The notes beneath the pieces are model-generated. The model was not told the origin of the DNA. It was given only the letters and a program-made list of their open reading frames with translations, and ran no database searches. The position numbers and the translations under genes are program-made. From the NCBI GenBank assembly GCA_947498455.1, contig CANMKK010000041.1, forward strand, positions 1 through 34,065: 34,065 nucleotides of DNA, given 5' to 3'. Source of the stretch: an uncultured Aquimarina sp. GTDB lineage: Bacteria; Bacteroidota; Bacteroidia; Flavobacteriales; Flavobacteriaceae. Positions within the stretch are counted from its first letter, which is position 1. Each line of letters starts with the position of its first letter. This document shows, piece by piece, positions 1 to 7,342 of the stretch.

Positions 1-73
1 AAATGCTTCGTAAACTCTAGTAATTTCATACTATAAGATACGAAATTTGAGATAGGGAAACTAGCGGATAAGC

Positions 74-360
74 ATAATAAATAATATAAAAAATGAAAAG
101 CATACACGATGATTCTTTTAAATCAAAGAAAATTGATGATTTAAAAAAAACAACCGGAGGGAGGGACATATCCAATGGGACTCGTAATAATGGTTTTACT
201 ACTGTAATGACCCAAGTAGAAAATAGTATATGTACAGACGGAGAATATAAAGATCCAGATTCTGGTGGTGGTTCAGATGGAGCACCTTCTTATTAATAAT
301 ATAATAAATAATATAAAAATGAAAAGCATACACGATAATTCTTTTAAATCAAAAAAGATC
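74..360 (+). repeat. Tandem duplication of precursor gene leader
   Basis: Two near-identical blocks (about 74-135 and 301-360) each hold an A/T-only untranslated leader ending in the start codon, plus the first ~14 codons of a precursor gene. The first copy has one extra A before the ATG. Identity decays after the Gly-Gly motif, so the leader peptide is kept while the core diverges. This is the usual result of precursor duplication in RiPP loci. Confidence 0.85.
93..296 (+). CDS. Grasp-with-spasm RiPP precursor peptide 1
   Basis: 67-residue peptide with a basic leader (MKSIHDDSFKSKKIDDLKK) that ends in TTGG at residues 20-23, then a core rich in Gly, Asp, Thr and Ser with one Cys. The Gly-Gly end is the classical leader cleavage signal of exported RiPPs. 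Thr/Ser/Lys plus Asp/Glu in the core are the residues that ATP-grasp ligases join as esters or amides in graspetides. The C-terminus contains the motif GSDGAP, which the second precursor carries at the start of its core. It lies directly upstream of the ATP-grasp and SPASM maturases. The precursor role is inferred from leader, composition and context; the modified residues cannot be read from sequence. Confidence 0.8.
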   Translation: MKSIHDDSFKSKKIDDLKKTTGGRDISNGTRNNGFTTVMTQVENSICTDGEYKDPDSGGGSDGAPSY

Positions 361-522
361 AACAATCTAGGAAAAATATATGGAGGACGTGGATCCGATG
401 GGGCTCCGGGAAATTCAGGTGGAGGTATTACCTGTGTACTAACTGATAAAGGAGGGCACATATTACATGATAATGATAAAAAAGATCCTCCTAACGGGGA
501 TGATGGTGAACTAGACTTATAG
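319..522 (+). CDS. Grasp-with-spasm RiPP precursor peptide 2
   Basis: 67-residue paralogue of the preceding precursor, with the same 23-residue leader architecture (MKSIHDNSFKSKKINNL...YGG). The start at 319 is chosen over an in-frame upstream start at 265 because it aligns with precursor 1 and with the duplicated A/T-rich leader. The core is Gly/Asp-rich, has one Cys, two Thr, and ends in a KKDP segment followed by acidic residues. Precursor 1 also has KDP near its end. Different cores behind one leader suggest that a single enzyme set makes two products. Confidence 0.8.
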   Translation: MKSIHDNSFKSKKINNLGKIYGGRGSDGAPGNSGGGITCVLTDKGGHILHDNDKKDPPNGDDGELDL

Positions 523-536
523 TAAAAAATGTAGTT

Positions 537-574
537 GTAATCAGAGTTCTGTTTTATATCAGGACTTTGATTAC
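537..574 (+). promoter_or_regulatory. 15-bp hairpin between precursors and maturases
   Basis: Positions 537-551 and 560-574 form a 15-bp stem with two G-U pairs around an 8-nt A/T loop. No T-run follows, so it is not a standard intrinsic terminator. Its place right after the precursor genes fits an mRNA stabiliser or partial read-through barrier that keeps precursor transcript above enzyme transcript. Structure is seen; function is inferred. Confidence 0.6.
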
Positions 575-620
575 CTACTGCCTATAATACTCAAATAATC
601 TAAGGAAATAAATTATATAT

Positions 621-1643
621 ATGATTTTAATTTTAAGTAGGGAAAGTGCAGAAATAACTACTGATGTGGTTATAGATTGGTTAGATCATTATCAGATAGC
701 TTATTTTAGGTTAAATGGAGAAGATCTGGTTAATGGAAAATGTCTTGTGGATTTTTATATAGATCCTGCTAAATCAAAATGGGTTTTTAAAATTATATAT
801 GAAGATATTAGTATTCATAGTGATACCATTAAAGCGGTATGGTTTAGAAGATCATTTGACTGGGATATCGAGACAAGATTTTGGAATTCTACTACTTGCA
901 TTGATGAATATAAGTTTTTACAAGAATTAAATAACTACCACCAGATGGAGATAAGAACCGTATATAATCATATAGAGCGAGTACTTGATGACAGGTACTG
1001 GTTAAGTAGACCTTCTAAATCTGGCTCCAATAAATTCAGAACCTTAGAAATTGCTAAACAAATAGGGTTTAACATCCCTGACTCTATCATAACTAATAAT
1101 CTTCCAGGATTAAAAAAATTCGTTAATTCACATAAAAATTGCATTACAAAACCGAGTAGGGACGGAACATTGATCCAAGGTAATGATTTTGGAATCTCTA
1201 CAATGACCAATGCAGTGGACAAAGATATACTCGCCACAGATGCAAAAGATTTTTTTACACCTTCCTTTTTTCAATCCGAAATTAAAAAAGACTATGAAAT
1301 TCGAGTTATCTACCTCGAGAATCAGATATTTTCTGTGGGTATATTTTCTCAGGCGAATGAGAAAACCAAACTAGATTATCGCAATTATGATACTAAAAAC
1401 CCGAATAGATTACAATTAATTGATCTGCCCAAAGAAGTACTGCATAACATCAAAGAATTAATGAGCCACCTCCAGTTAAATTTTGGTTCTATCGATATCA
1501 TAAAAGATGTATACGGGGGCTATTATTTTTTGGAAATTAATCCTGTAGGACAATTTTTAGGAATCTCAAATATTCTTGGTCTCGGTATCGAAAGAACTAT
1601 AGCAACCATTTTAAAAGAAAAATATGAATTTAAAAGCATTTAA
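621..1643 (+). CDS. gwsG: ATP-grasp peptide ligase, grasp-with-spasm type
   Basis: 340-residue ATP-grasp protein of the MvdD/MvdC-like graspetide ligase group, which phosphorylates Asp/Glu side chains of a precursor and joins them to Thr/Ser/Lys. Visible family landmarks are the N-terminal preATP-grasp segment with VWFRR (around residue 74), a central Lys-bearing strand (CITKPSRDG), the FFQSEIKKDYEIRV stretch, DYRNYD, and the metal-binding end LNFGSIDII...FLEINPVGQF. Length is normal for the family. It sits after the precursors and hairpin, and its last 20 nt overlap the next small gene. The gwsG symbol follows the TIGRFAM grasp-with-spasm naming as I recall it. Confidence 0.85.
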   Translation: MILILSRESAEITTDVVIDWLDHYQIAYFRLNGEDLVNGKCLVDFYIDPAKSKWVFKIIYEDISIHSDTIKAVWFRRSFDWDIETRFWNSTTCIDEYKFLQELNNYHQMEIRTVYNHIERVLDDRYWLSRPSKSGSNKFRTLEIAKQIGFNIPDSIITNNLPGLKKFVNSHKNCITKPSRDGTLIQGNDFGISTMTNAVDKDILATDAKDFFTPSFFQSEIKKDYEIRVIYLENQIFSVGIFSQANEKTKLDYRNYDTKNPNRLQLIDLPKEVLHNIKELMSHLQLNFGSIDIIKDVYGGYYFLEINPVGQFLGISNILGLGIERTIATILKEKYEFKSI

Positions 1644-1839
1644 AAAATTTAGAAATGAAAATAACTTGTTATTTGGTTTTTTGATAACCAACGAACAAGC
1701 CCTTATAAATGTTACTACAAAACCCAATAAAACACCTCCTAATAGAGAATACGCTGATGAGGTTAAAAAGTATAGAACAGAACGATTTACCTGTCATAGA
1801 ACGGGTTCGGTAATCTCCAAGCTTAAGATCAATTTATGA
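1624..1839 (+). CDS. Small hypothetical protein inside RiPP operon
   Basis: 71-residue basic protein that I do not recognise. Its ATG lies inside the end of the ATP-grasp gene (20-nt overlap) and its stop overlaps the start of the SPASM gene as ATGA, which argues for translational coupling and for a real gene. It has no signal peptide or membrane helix. The N-terminus is basic and aromatic (AFKKFRNENNLLFGF), the centre is Pro/Thr/Asn-rich, and there is a single Cys. It could be a precursor-recognition or chaperone-like partner of the maturases, or an atypical extra precursor. Neither can be decided here. Confidence 0.6.
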   Translation: MNLKAFKKFRNENNLLFGFLITNEQALINVTTKPNKTPPNREYADEVKKYRTERFTCHRTGSVISKLKINL

Positions 1840-2849
1840 TAGATAATAAAAATCAATATATTAATTTATACAGTACTTGTAAACTGGTTAAAGGAAAAAA
1901 AAGGGGTACAATTACTGATTTACAACGAAACAGAATAGAGTTGGTTCCTAATGAACTGATTGATATTATTGAAACCTTTAACCATAAAAAAATATCAGAT
2001 ATTTATATCAATGGGTATAGCAGTAGCGACCTAGCTTTGATAGAAGAATATCTTGATTTTTTGGTAGACAATGAAGTTATATTTCTATCAATGGATATTA
2101 GTAATTTTCGATCTCATGAAGAAGTCTATGCTGTTCCCAAAAAATTACTTTCTGCCATTATAGACATAGATGCTAATAGATCTTATAACATTCCCGAAGC
2201 AATCCAAAAAATTGATGCCATTGGCTGTGATAACTTACAGATACGATTCTATGACTATGTAATACCACCCGATAAACTTGCGAAAATCGTATCATTATTT
2301 TGTAATACTTCGTATAGATATATCGAAGTGCTATTACCCTACGCAGAACAATATATGGAAGAATATCAACAGATTCTTTCCTCTAATAATAGAATATCTC
2401 TGGTATATTTACATAGCTATTCTCAGGCTGATAAAATAATAGAAAAAGAAGGAGTAAGGTATATTTACACTTCAGAAAAAATTGTTTCATCAGATTTTTG
2501 TGGATATATTATGCCTTTCTATTTTGATATTTCCCCAAGTACTTATTACTTAGGAGAACAGTATAATACTTGTTTATATAAAAAAATAGCTGTAGATGTA
2601 CATGGGATAATTAAAAACTGCCCTTCTATGAAATATGGTTTTGGAAAAATTGATACAGTTAATATAGAAGAGATAATAACTACTCCTAAGTTCAGAAGAT
2701 TTTGGGATATAACAAAAGATAAAATCAGTGTATGTAAGTCTTGCGAGTTCAGAAAAATCTGTACTGATTGCCGAGCATACCAAACAGAAGATACACTCTA
2801 TGAAAAACCTAAACATTGTGACTATGATCCAGAACATCCCAATTGGTAA
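1836..2849 (+). CDS. gwsS: SPASM-domain peptide maturase, grasp-with-spasm type
   Basis: 337-residue protein with a C-terminal SPASM-type cluster-binding region: a Cys in NTCLYKK, a Cys in KNCPSMKYGFGKI, then CKSCEFRKICTDC and a final Cys in KHCDYDP. The N-terminus has YSTCKLVKGKKRG followed by TDLQRN, a signature I associate with the grasp-with-spasm maturase family. The canonical CX3CX2C triad that binds the radical-SAM cluster is not visible, so catalysis by normal SAM cleavage is doubtful. It may be a binding or scaffold partner of the ATP-grasp enzyme. The start overlaps the preceding stop by 4 nt. Confidence 0.8.
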   Translation: MIDNKNQYINLYSTCKLVKGKKRGTITDLQRNRIELVPNELIDIIETFNHKKISDIYINGYSSSDLALIEEYLDFLVDNEVIFLSMDISNFRSHEEVYAVPKKLLSAIIDIDANRSYNIPEAIQKIDAIGCDNLQIRFYDYVIPPDKLAKIVSLFCNTSYRYIEVLLPYAEQYMEEYQQILSSNNRISLVYLHSYSQADKIIEKEGVRYIYTSEKIVSSDFCGYIMPFYFDISPSTYYLGEQYNTCLYKKIAVDVHGIIKNCPSMKYGFGKIDTVNIEEIITTPKFRRFWDITKDKISVCKSCEFRKICTDCRAYQTEDTLYEKPKHCDYDPEHPNW

Positions 2850-4029
2850 AAATATACACCTACTCGTAGCTTTTATTTTTCTACATTTTTATAATATTTC
2901 CTTTTCTCAATCTATGGATTTATATAAAATGTTTACATCTAAAAATGGTGACCTCAATTATTTAGCCCCTTATATGGCACTGGAAAATGATACACTGGAT
3001 TTTCCATTAAAAATACATTACCAATTACATTATAATGCATATCTCCATCAGTTTGATGACATAAAAAAAAGCCTGAACCGTAAAAGTAAGGTTACCAATC
3101 CAGATATTATATTAAAAGATGCCAGACAGGAAATTTTAAATCGCGCGCTATCATCCAAAATAATCATGTTTAATGAAGAACATTATAATCCGGCACATCG
3201 GTTATATGTAGAAACATATCTAAAAGATCTGAAAAAGCAAGGGTTTACTGTCCTTGCCTTAGAAACATTGAACTGGGAAGATACAGTACTCAACGAACGA
3301 AAGTACCCGACAAGTACCTCTGGGACATATACCAGAGAGCCCTATTTTGCCAATCTGGTAAGAAGTGCCCTTAGGTTAGGATATAAGGTGTTACCCTATG
3401 AGAATAAAGATACACTGGATCGCGGTATTAAGAACCGTGAGAAAAATCAGGCGTATAACTTATCTCGAATACTTCATAAAGAATCAGGAAAAGTATTAGT
3501 GCTTGGTGGAGGAATGCATATTTCAGAAACACCTATAGAATCAGGTCATCATAAGGGGGATTTAAATGAATGGATGGCCTACCTCCTTAAAAAACAGTAT
3601 GATATTGATCCCCTGACCATAGACCAAACGGAGATTAAAAGGAGTTCGCGTGCCAATACCGTCTCTTTACCATATATGGATGATGAGTTATATACCTCCC
3701 AAAGGTTTAAAGGGATCTATGATTTAACCCTCATATATCCTACAACTCATGAATACTTGCATATCGAACTGGGAAAAAGGAGAATAGAGGTCGTCTGTAA
3801 CCAAGAGAACAGCAAGAATAAGCTACTTCAGTTTTACATCCGAGAAGAATTTGAAAAGCATAAAAATCAGGCGATACCCTATGAACAGTTTTTGATCAAT
3901 ACTCCAAAAACAAACATATACCTATCACCAGAGAATGAGTATATCATGATCATACGAGATACAGGATATAAAATAACCACGCAAAAAGTAATTACGAAAC
4001 TAGGTCAAATCGATACCATTACTATATAG
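2824..4029 (+). CDS. Secreted TIKI/ChaN/Ere-like superfamily protein
   Basis: About 401 residues, with a Sec signal peptide (hydrophobic stretch LLVAFIFLHFY, then SFSQS) that fixes the start at 2824 or 2800 rather than further upstream. The exported part has the layout of the erythromycin esterase/ChaN/TIKI superfamily: NEEH at about 117-120, Glu147 in LALETL, and GGMH at 229-232. Such His/Glu pairs bind metal in TIKI-type proteases or act on esters in Ere proteins. The gene overlaps the end of the SPASM gene by 26 nt, so it belongs to the operon. A job in trimming or hydrolysing the peptide product outside the cytoplasm is plausible but inferred. Confidence 0.6.
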   Translation: MIQNIPIGKNIHLLVAFIFLHFYNISFSQSMDLYKMFTSKNGDLNYLAPYMALENDTLDFPLKIHYQLHYNAYLHQFDDIKKSLNRKSKVTNPDIILKDARQEILNRALSSKIIMFNEEHYNPAHRLYVETYLKDLKKQGFTVLALETLNWEDTVLNERKYPTSTSGTYTREPYFANLVRSALRLGYKVLPYENKDTLDRGIKNREKNQAYNLSRILHKESGKVLVLGGGMHISETPIESGHHKGDLNEWMAYLLKKQYDIDPLTIDQTEIKRSSRANTVSLPYMDDELYTSQRFKGIYDLTLIYPTTHEYLHIELGKRRIEVVCNQENSKNKLLQFYIREEFEKHKNQAIPYEQFLINTPKTNIYLSPENEYIMIIRDTGYKITTQKVITKLGQIDTITI

Positions 4030-4123
4030 AGTATTTTTTTAGCCCGTTTTATGCCCAAAAATTAACTATAATACATAGCATAAATAGTTGATAAGTGAAA
4101 ACGTATATATAAATCAGACTAAT

Positions 4124-4711
4124 ATGAGTTCATTAACAACAAAAAAAACTAACATAAATCTTAATAATTGGTATTATGCCCCAGAGACCTTCTCCGCGGA
4201 AGATATTGATAAAATATACAAACTGACCGAAGCCATAGAATTCCGTGAAGGGGTACTCAATTCTGGTTCTAATAAACATAACAGTTACAGAAAAAGTGAT
4301 ATCAAATGGTTACATCCAGAGATGGAAGATATTGAATGGCTCTACAAAAAATTTACCGAACTAATTACAGAAGCTAATAACTCCATATGGCGATTTGATA
4401 TTAACGAAGAATTAAAGAATATTCAATATAGCGTATACCGGGGTGATGGTGGGCATTATGATTGGCACATGGATTTAGGAGGAGGAATCGCTGCACAACG
4501 AAAAATAAGTATTGTAGTACAGCTTTCTTCTCCAGAAGAATATGAAGGTGGAGAATTCGAAATATTTGTACAAAAAGATGTCATAGAATTTCCAAAAAAG
4601 AAGGGGTCAGTAGTATTATTCCCTTCATATTATATGCATCGCGTATCACCGGTTACCGCAGGTGAACGTAAGTCTTTAGTACTTTGGGTAACAGGAGTAC
4701 CATTTAGATAA
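4124..4711 (+). CDS. 2OG-Fe(II) oxygenase
   Basis: 195-residue double-stranded beta-helix oxygenase of the prolyl-4-hydroxylase/PiuC-like class. The iron facial triad is visible as His115-x-Asp117 (DWHMD) and His172 (YYMHRVS), with Arg182 (GERKSLVLW) placed to bind 2-oxoglutarate. The start at 4124 is preferred over an in-frame TTG at 4088. Short 2OG oxygenases hydroxylate amino acid side chains, and one inside a RiPP locus is a good candidate for tailoring the core peptide. Whether it shares the transcript is unsure, as 94 nt separate it from the gene upstream. Confidence 0.85.
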   Translation: MSSLTTKKTNINLNNWYYAPETFSAEDIDKIYKLTEAIEFREGVLNSGSNKHNSYRKSDIKWLHPEMEDIEWLYKKFTELITEANNSIWRFDINEELKNIQYSVYRGDGGHYDWHMDLGGGIAAQRKISIVVQLSSPEEYEGGEFEIFVQKDVIEFPKKKGSVVLFPSYYMHRVSPVTAGERKSLVLWVTGVPFR

Positions 4712-4784
4712 AAGTCCTGAATAGTACAACACACTAAACTTAATCTCTTATAAAAAAGGCTAACACAATTTTTTAATAAAAACA

Positions 4785-4800
4785 AGGTAACAAATTACCT
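4785..4800 (+). promoter_or_regulatory. Short hairpin upstream of S41 protease gene
   Basis: Perfect 6-bp inverted repeat (AGGTAA / TTACCT) with a CAAA loop in the 158-nt gap between the oxygenase and protease genes. There is no T-run after it. It could be an operator or an RNA element; the stem is short enough to arise by chance. Confidence 0.3.
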
Positions 4801-4869
4801 GTTTATGACATAGTATGAAGGACAGTATCTATGTAGTAGATAGTTGAAATACTAAATGTAAAACGTAAA

Positions 4870-5874
4870 ATGATAAAGTTTAACTTATATGCTGGAAGGA
4901 TTAAAGAAATTAGTTTGGGATTATTATTAGCCTTAGCGTCTATTTCTTATTGCTGTAAAAAAGAAAAAACAGTAAATAATTACCAAAAAGATTTTGATCT
5001 TATTTTCGATAAAATTAAAGAAAAATCAATACAAAAAGTTGATTGGACATCTATTTTTAAAAAGACCAAAGATTCTATTTCTACATTTAAAAGTATTCAC
5101 GATAAATATCGAGCTATTGAGTATACTTTACATCAATTAGGAGATGAGCATAGTTTTTTTTTGTATCCAGAAGATGAACGGATATTTTTTAAAATGGACG
5201 CTACCAAAATTCCTGAAGTATGTCATTATTTAATCGATGAAAAAATAGCGTATTTAAAAATTGAAGGATTTGGAGGTAATAAGAATCTTAATGACATATA
5301 TGCATCAAGGATTAGAAAAACACTGAAGGTTTTAGACAAACAAGTAAATATATCAGGTTGGGTCATTGATCTACGTGATAATTTTGGAGGAAAAACAGGA
5401 ACATTTTCTATTGGGCTTGCTCCTCTATATAGAGATTCTATTTTGGGTTTTTCTATGAACAGTAAAAAAGAATTTATGCAGCATATACTAAGAAATAATA
5501 CATATCAGTATGGCGACATAAAACTTGTTAATCATTTAATAACATCAAAAGATACTCTTACCAATATAGATACCCCCATAGCTATACTGGTAAATCAGGA
5601 TACTGGCAGCCAAGCAGAATTTGTAACTCTTATTTTAGGTAGACAAGAAAACACTCGAATCTTTGGAACTAATACCAGTGGATTGACAACGGATATAGAG
5701 GTTTTTAATTTTGCTAGTGGAGCTATGTTTGGGTTTAGTACAGCTAATTGGTATGATCCTGATAAGAATCGTATAAAAGGTGCTATTATTCCTGATACAG
5801 ATACAGGAGATGATAATCCTATTGAAAAGGCTATTAAATGGATATACACCTACGAAAAAAATGAAACGCCATAA
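4870..5874 (+). CDS. S41-family serine protease lipoprotein
   Basis: 334-residue protein with a hydrophobic leader ending in ISYCC (Cys28/Cys29), consistent with lipidation and the cell envelope. The body resembles the tail-specific protease/S41 fold: an early helical TSP-N-like part with GDEHSFF near residue 95, a VIDLRDNFGG strand-turn, and the nucleophile region DTGSQAEF with Ser247. No PDZ domain is evident, as in short S41 proteins of Bacteroidota. Within a RiPP locus it may cleave leader peptides or mature product. Its 3' end overlaps the next gene by 14 nt. Confidence 0.8.
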   Translation: MIKFNLYAGRIKEISLGLLLALASISYCCKKEKTVNNYQKDFDLIFDKIKEKSIQKVDWTSIFKKTKDSISTFKSIHDKYRAIEYTLHQLGDEHSFFLYPEDERIFFKMDATKIPEVCHYLIDEKIAYLKIEGFGGNKNLNDIYASRIRKTLKVLDKQVNISGWVIDLRDNFGGKTGTFSIGLAPLYRDSILGFSMNSKKEFMQHILRNNTYQYGDIKLVNHLITSKDTLTNIDTPIAILVNQDTGSQAEFVTLILGRQENTRIFGTNTSGLTTDIEVFNFASGAMFGFSTANWYDPDKNRIKGAIIPDTDTGDDNPIEKAIKWIYTYEKNETP

Positions 5875-6598
5875 TATTATAACAATCCTTATATTTACAA
5901 TCGTATTTTTTATTTCCTGCTCTAAAACGCTAGTTAAAGAGCCTAAAAAAATAAAGAAACCAGAATATCTGCTAGAATTACAAGCGAATAAAAGCCAATT
6001 TGATTCCGCACATTCAGAAACAATATCTCCAACCAAAATAACCATGAGCAATGTTAGGTTAAAGCGATGCTTAGCATCGCTTATGAATAAAGATTCTTTA
6101 CTGGTACGGTTCGATAATGCGGAAAAAGAAAATATCTTGATTTCTGTCTCATATGAAAACTTAAGAGGCTCATCTAGTATTGCACAGAGCAAACAGGATG
6201 TTATCAAAGAACTAATAACCTATCTAGATATCACACTAAAAAATGAAAAATCAAATAAATACACCTATAACTTGGTTGTTACTGATAGTCTATTATTAAA
6301 CAAGCACCTAAGTATCAAAAATAATAATGCCTCTCAATCCCAATACAGTTACGAAAGTATGAGTGTAGTAAATGCGACCTTACCGGAAATTAAAAACACA
6401 ATAAATCTATCATTTGGCAAACGAATGTATATCCTGGCAAAAGATTTAGATACAGCAAAAAGATATACGTTTTCTCTAAAAGATGTGCGTTGGGAAGAGG
6501 TAAATTATTATCTAAAAAAGCAAGTAGGACTGGGTTTACACAAAATAGAGGAAATAGAAAAATCTGCTATTCCGATAAAAGTTGTTTTTAACCAGTAG
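5861..6598 (+). CDS. Hypothetical lipoprotein with repeated alpha/beta domains
   Basis: 245 residues. The start at 5861 gives a clean lipoprotein leader (ILIFTIVFFISC, Cys at about residue 20). Two similar alpha/beta segments follow, around residues 60-140 and 165-245. The second (FSLKDVRWEEVNYYLKKQVGL) resembles secretin STN-like or TonB-N-like modules, a weak pattern match only. It overlaps the S41 protease gene, so the two are probably made together and may act as a pair on the envelope surface. A 21-nt perfect palindrome lies inside the gene at 6062-6082. Confidence 0.7.
   Translation: MKRHNIITILIFTIVFFISCSKTLVKEPKKIKKPEYLLELQANKSQFDSAHSETISPTKITMSNVRLKRCLASLMNKDSLLVRFDNAEKENILISVSYENLRGSSSIAQSKQDVIKELITYLDITLKNEKSNKYTYNLVVTDSLLLNKHLSIKNNNASQSQYSYESMSVVNATLPEIKNTINLSFGKRMYILAKDLDTAKRYTFSLKDVRWEEVNYYLKKQVGLGLHKIEEIEKSAIPIKVVFNQ
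6062..6082. repeat. 9-bp perfect stem, 3-nt loop inside lipoprotein gene
   Basis: AAGCGATGC and GCATCGCTT flank a TTA loop, giving a perfect 9-bp hairpin within coding sequence (RCLASL in translation). The 3-nt loop format is the same as that of the intergenic mini-hairpins near 28.7 kb. It may be an in-frame insertion of a short palindromic element. Confidence 0.6.
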
Positions 6599-6632
6599 GA
6601 GTAACACATTAATAAAACTTTATATAAAAAAT

Positions 6633-6712
6633 ACTTTCCTAAGAAATCCACGAAACGGATGTGTAACAATACCGATTAGCCAAAAAATGATTTATGGACA
6701 ACTTAGGAAAGT
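6633..6712. repeat. 18-bp imperfect inverted repeat in intergenic gap
   Basis: 6633-6650 and 6695-6712 are reverse complements at 15 of 18 positions, including a perfect 11-bp block (ACTTTCCTAAG / CTTAGGAAAGT), around a 44-nt spacer. It occupies most of the 185-nt gap between the peptide locus and the next gene set. It could be a recombinase or regulator site marking the left side of a mobile region, or a long RNA hairpin. No second copy was found elsewhere in the window. Confidence 0.55.
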
Positions 6713-6783
6713 TATATCCCTATAAAATTATGAGATAGAATACTAGTAACATTTCAAACTCTCAATACCAACTAAAAAAAACA

Positions 6784-7242
6784 ATGAAACAAGAACAACA
6801 ATTATTATATAGGATTATGAGTCATTTCGATGGGATGCAAAAAATCGAAGTCTTTGATCTGCTCCATAAAATAGAGATCCTTCTTTTTTATGCCAAAAGC
6901 CCAGTACAAAGTGAGCACCTAAAAAAGATCATTGCATCGGATATCGATCCGTTTCAGTTTACGATTTTATCCAATGGAAACTTTTGCGAACTCATAGGAT
7001 CTAATAAGTGGATCCATATTTATAAAGAAGTAAAAAGGGGAGTGGGGCGATGGAATCCCTATATCACGTATTATTTTAAAACCAAATATGCTCCCTTAGA
7101 ATTACTAAAACTAAATAAAAAGAACCTGATGGAACAGGTACATAATACCGCTTTAGAAAAAGAAGTTGCCCAATTTTTAGGCAAATACCCTATTGCTAAA
7201 AAAGATTCGATTACCAAAACACTCCTACTTTTAGAACTCTAA
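6784..7242 (+). CDS. Hypothetical protein at left side of element
   Basis: 152-residue protein that I do not recognise. It is predicted soluble, basic and mostly helical, with a central aromatic/beta patch (SNKWIHIYKEV, WNPYITYYFKTKY). It has no signal peptide or known catalytic motif. It lies between two inverted repeats (6633-6712 and 7300-7327) and upstream of the 415-residue helical protein, so a regulatory or recombination-linked role is possible but not shown by the sequence. Confidence 0.65.
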   Translation: MKQEQQLLYRIMSHFDGMQKIEVFDLLHKIEILLFYAKSPVQSEHLKKIIASDIDPFQFTILSNGNFCELIGSNKWIHIYKEVKRGVGRWNPYITYYFKTKYAPLELLKLNKKNLMEQVHNTALEKEVAQFLGKYPIAKKDSITKTLLLLEL

Positions 7243-7299
7243 ACAAAACTAAATAGCACTAGTAACAACTAAAAAAAGAAAATGAAATGACGTAAACCA

Positions 7300-7327
7300 A
7301 TACCATTATTCAAAGGATAGATGGTAT
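7300..7327. promoter_or_regulatory. 7-bp inverted repeat before 415-residue gene
   Basis: Perfect ATACCAT / ATGGTAT inverted repeat around a 14-nt spacer, ending 15 nt before the downstream start codon. The size and placement fit an operator for a dimeric regulator or an RNA hairpin over the ribosome entry region. Function is inferred. Confidence 0.4.
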
Positions 7328-7342
7328 ATAAACACAATCAGT

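Noticed and set aside
265..318. Upstream in-frame start for precursor 2
   Set aside because: The duplicated A/T leader and alignment with precursor 1 place the start at 319.
4088..4123. TTG start extending the oxygenase
   Set aside because: Non-ATG start, no gain of conserved sequence, and an ATG at 4124 fits the family length.
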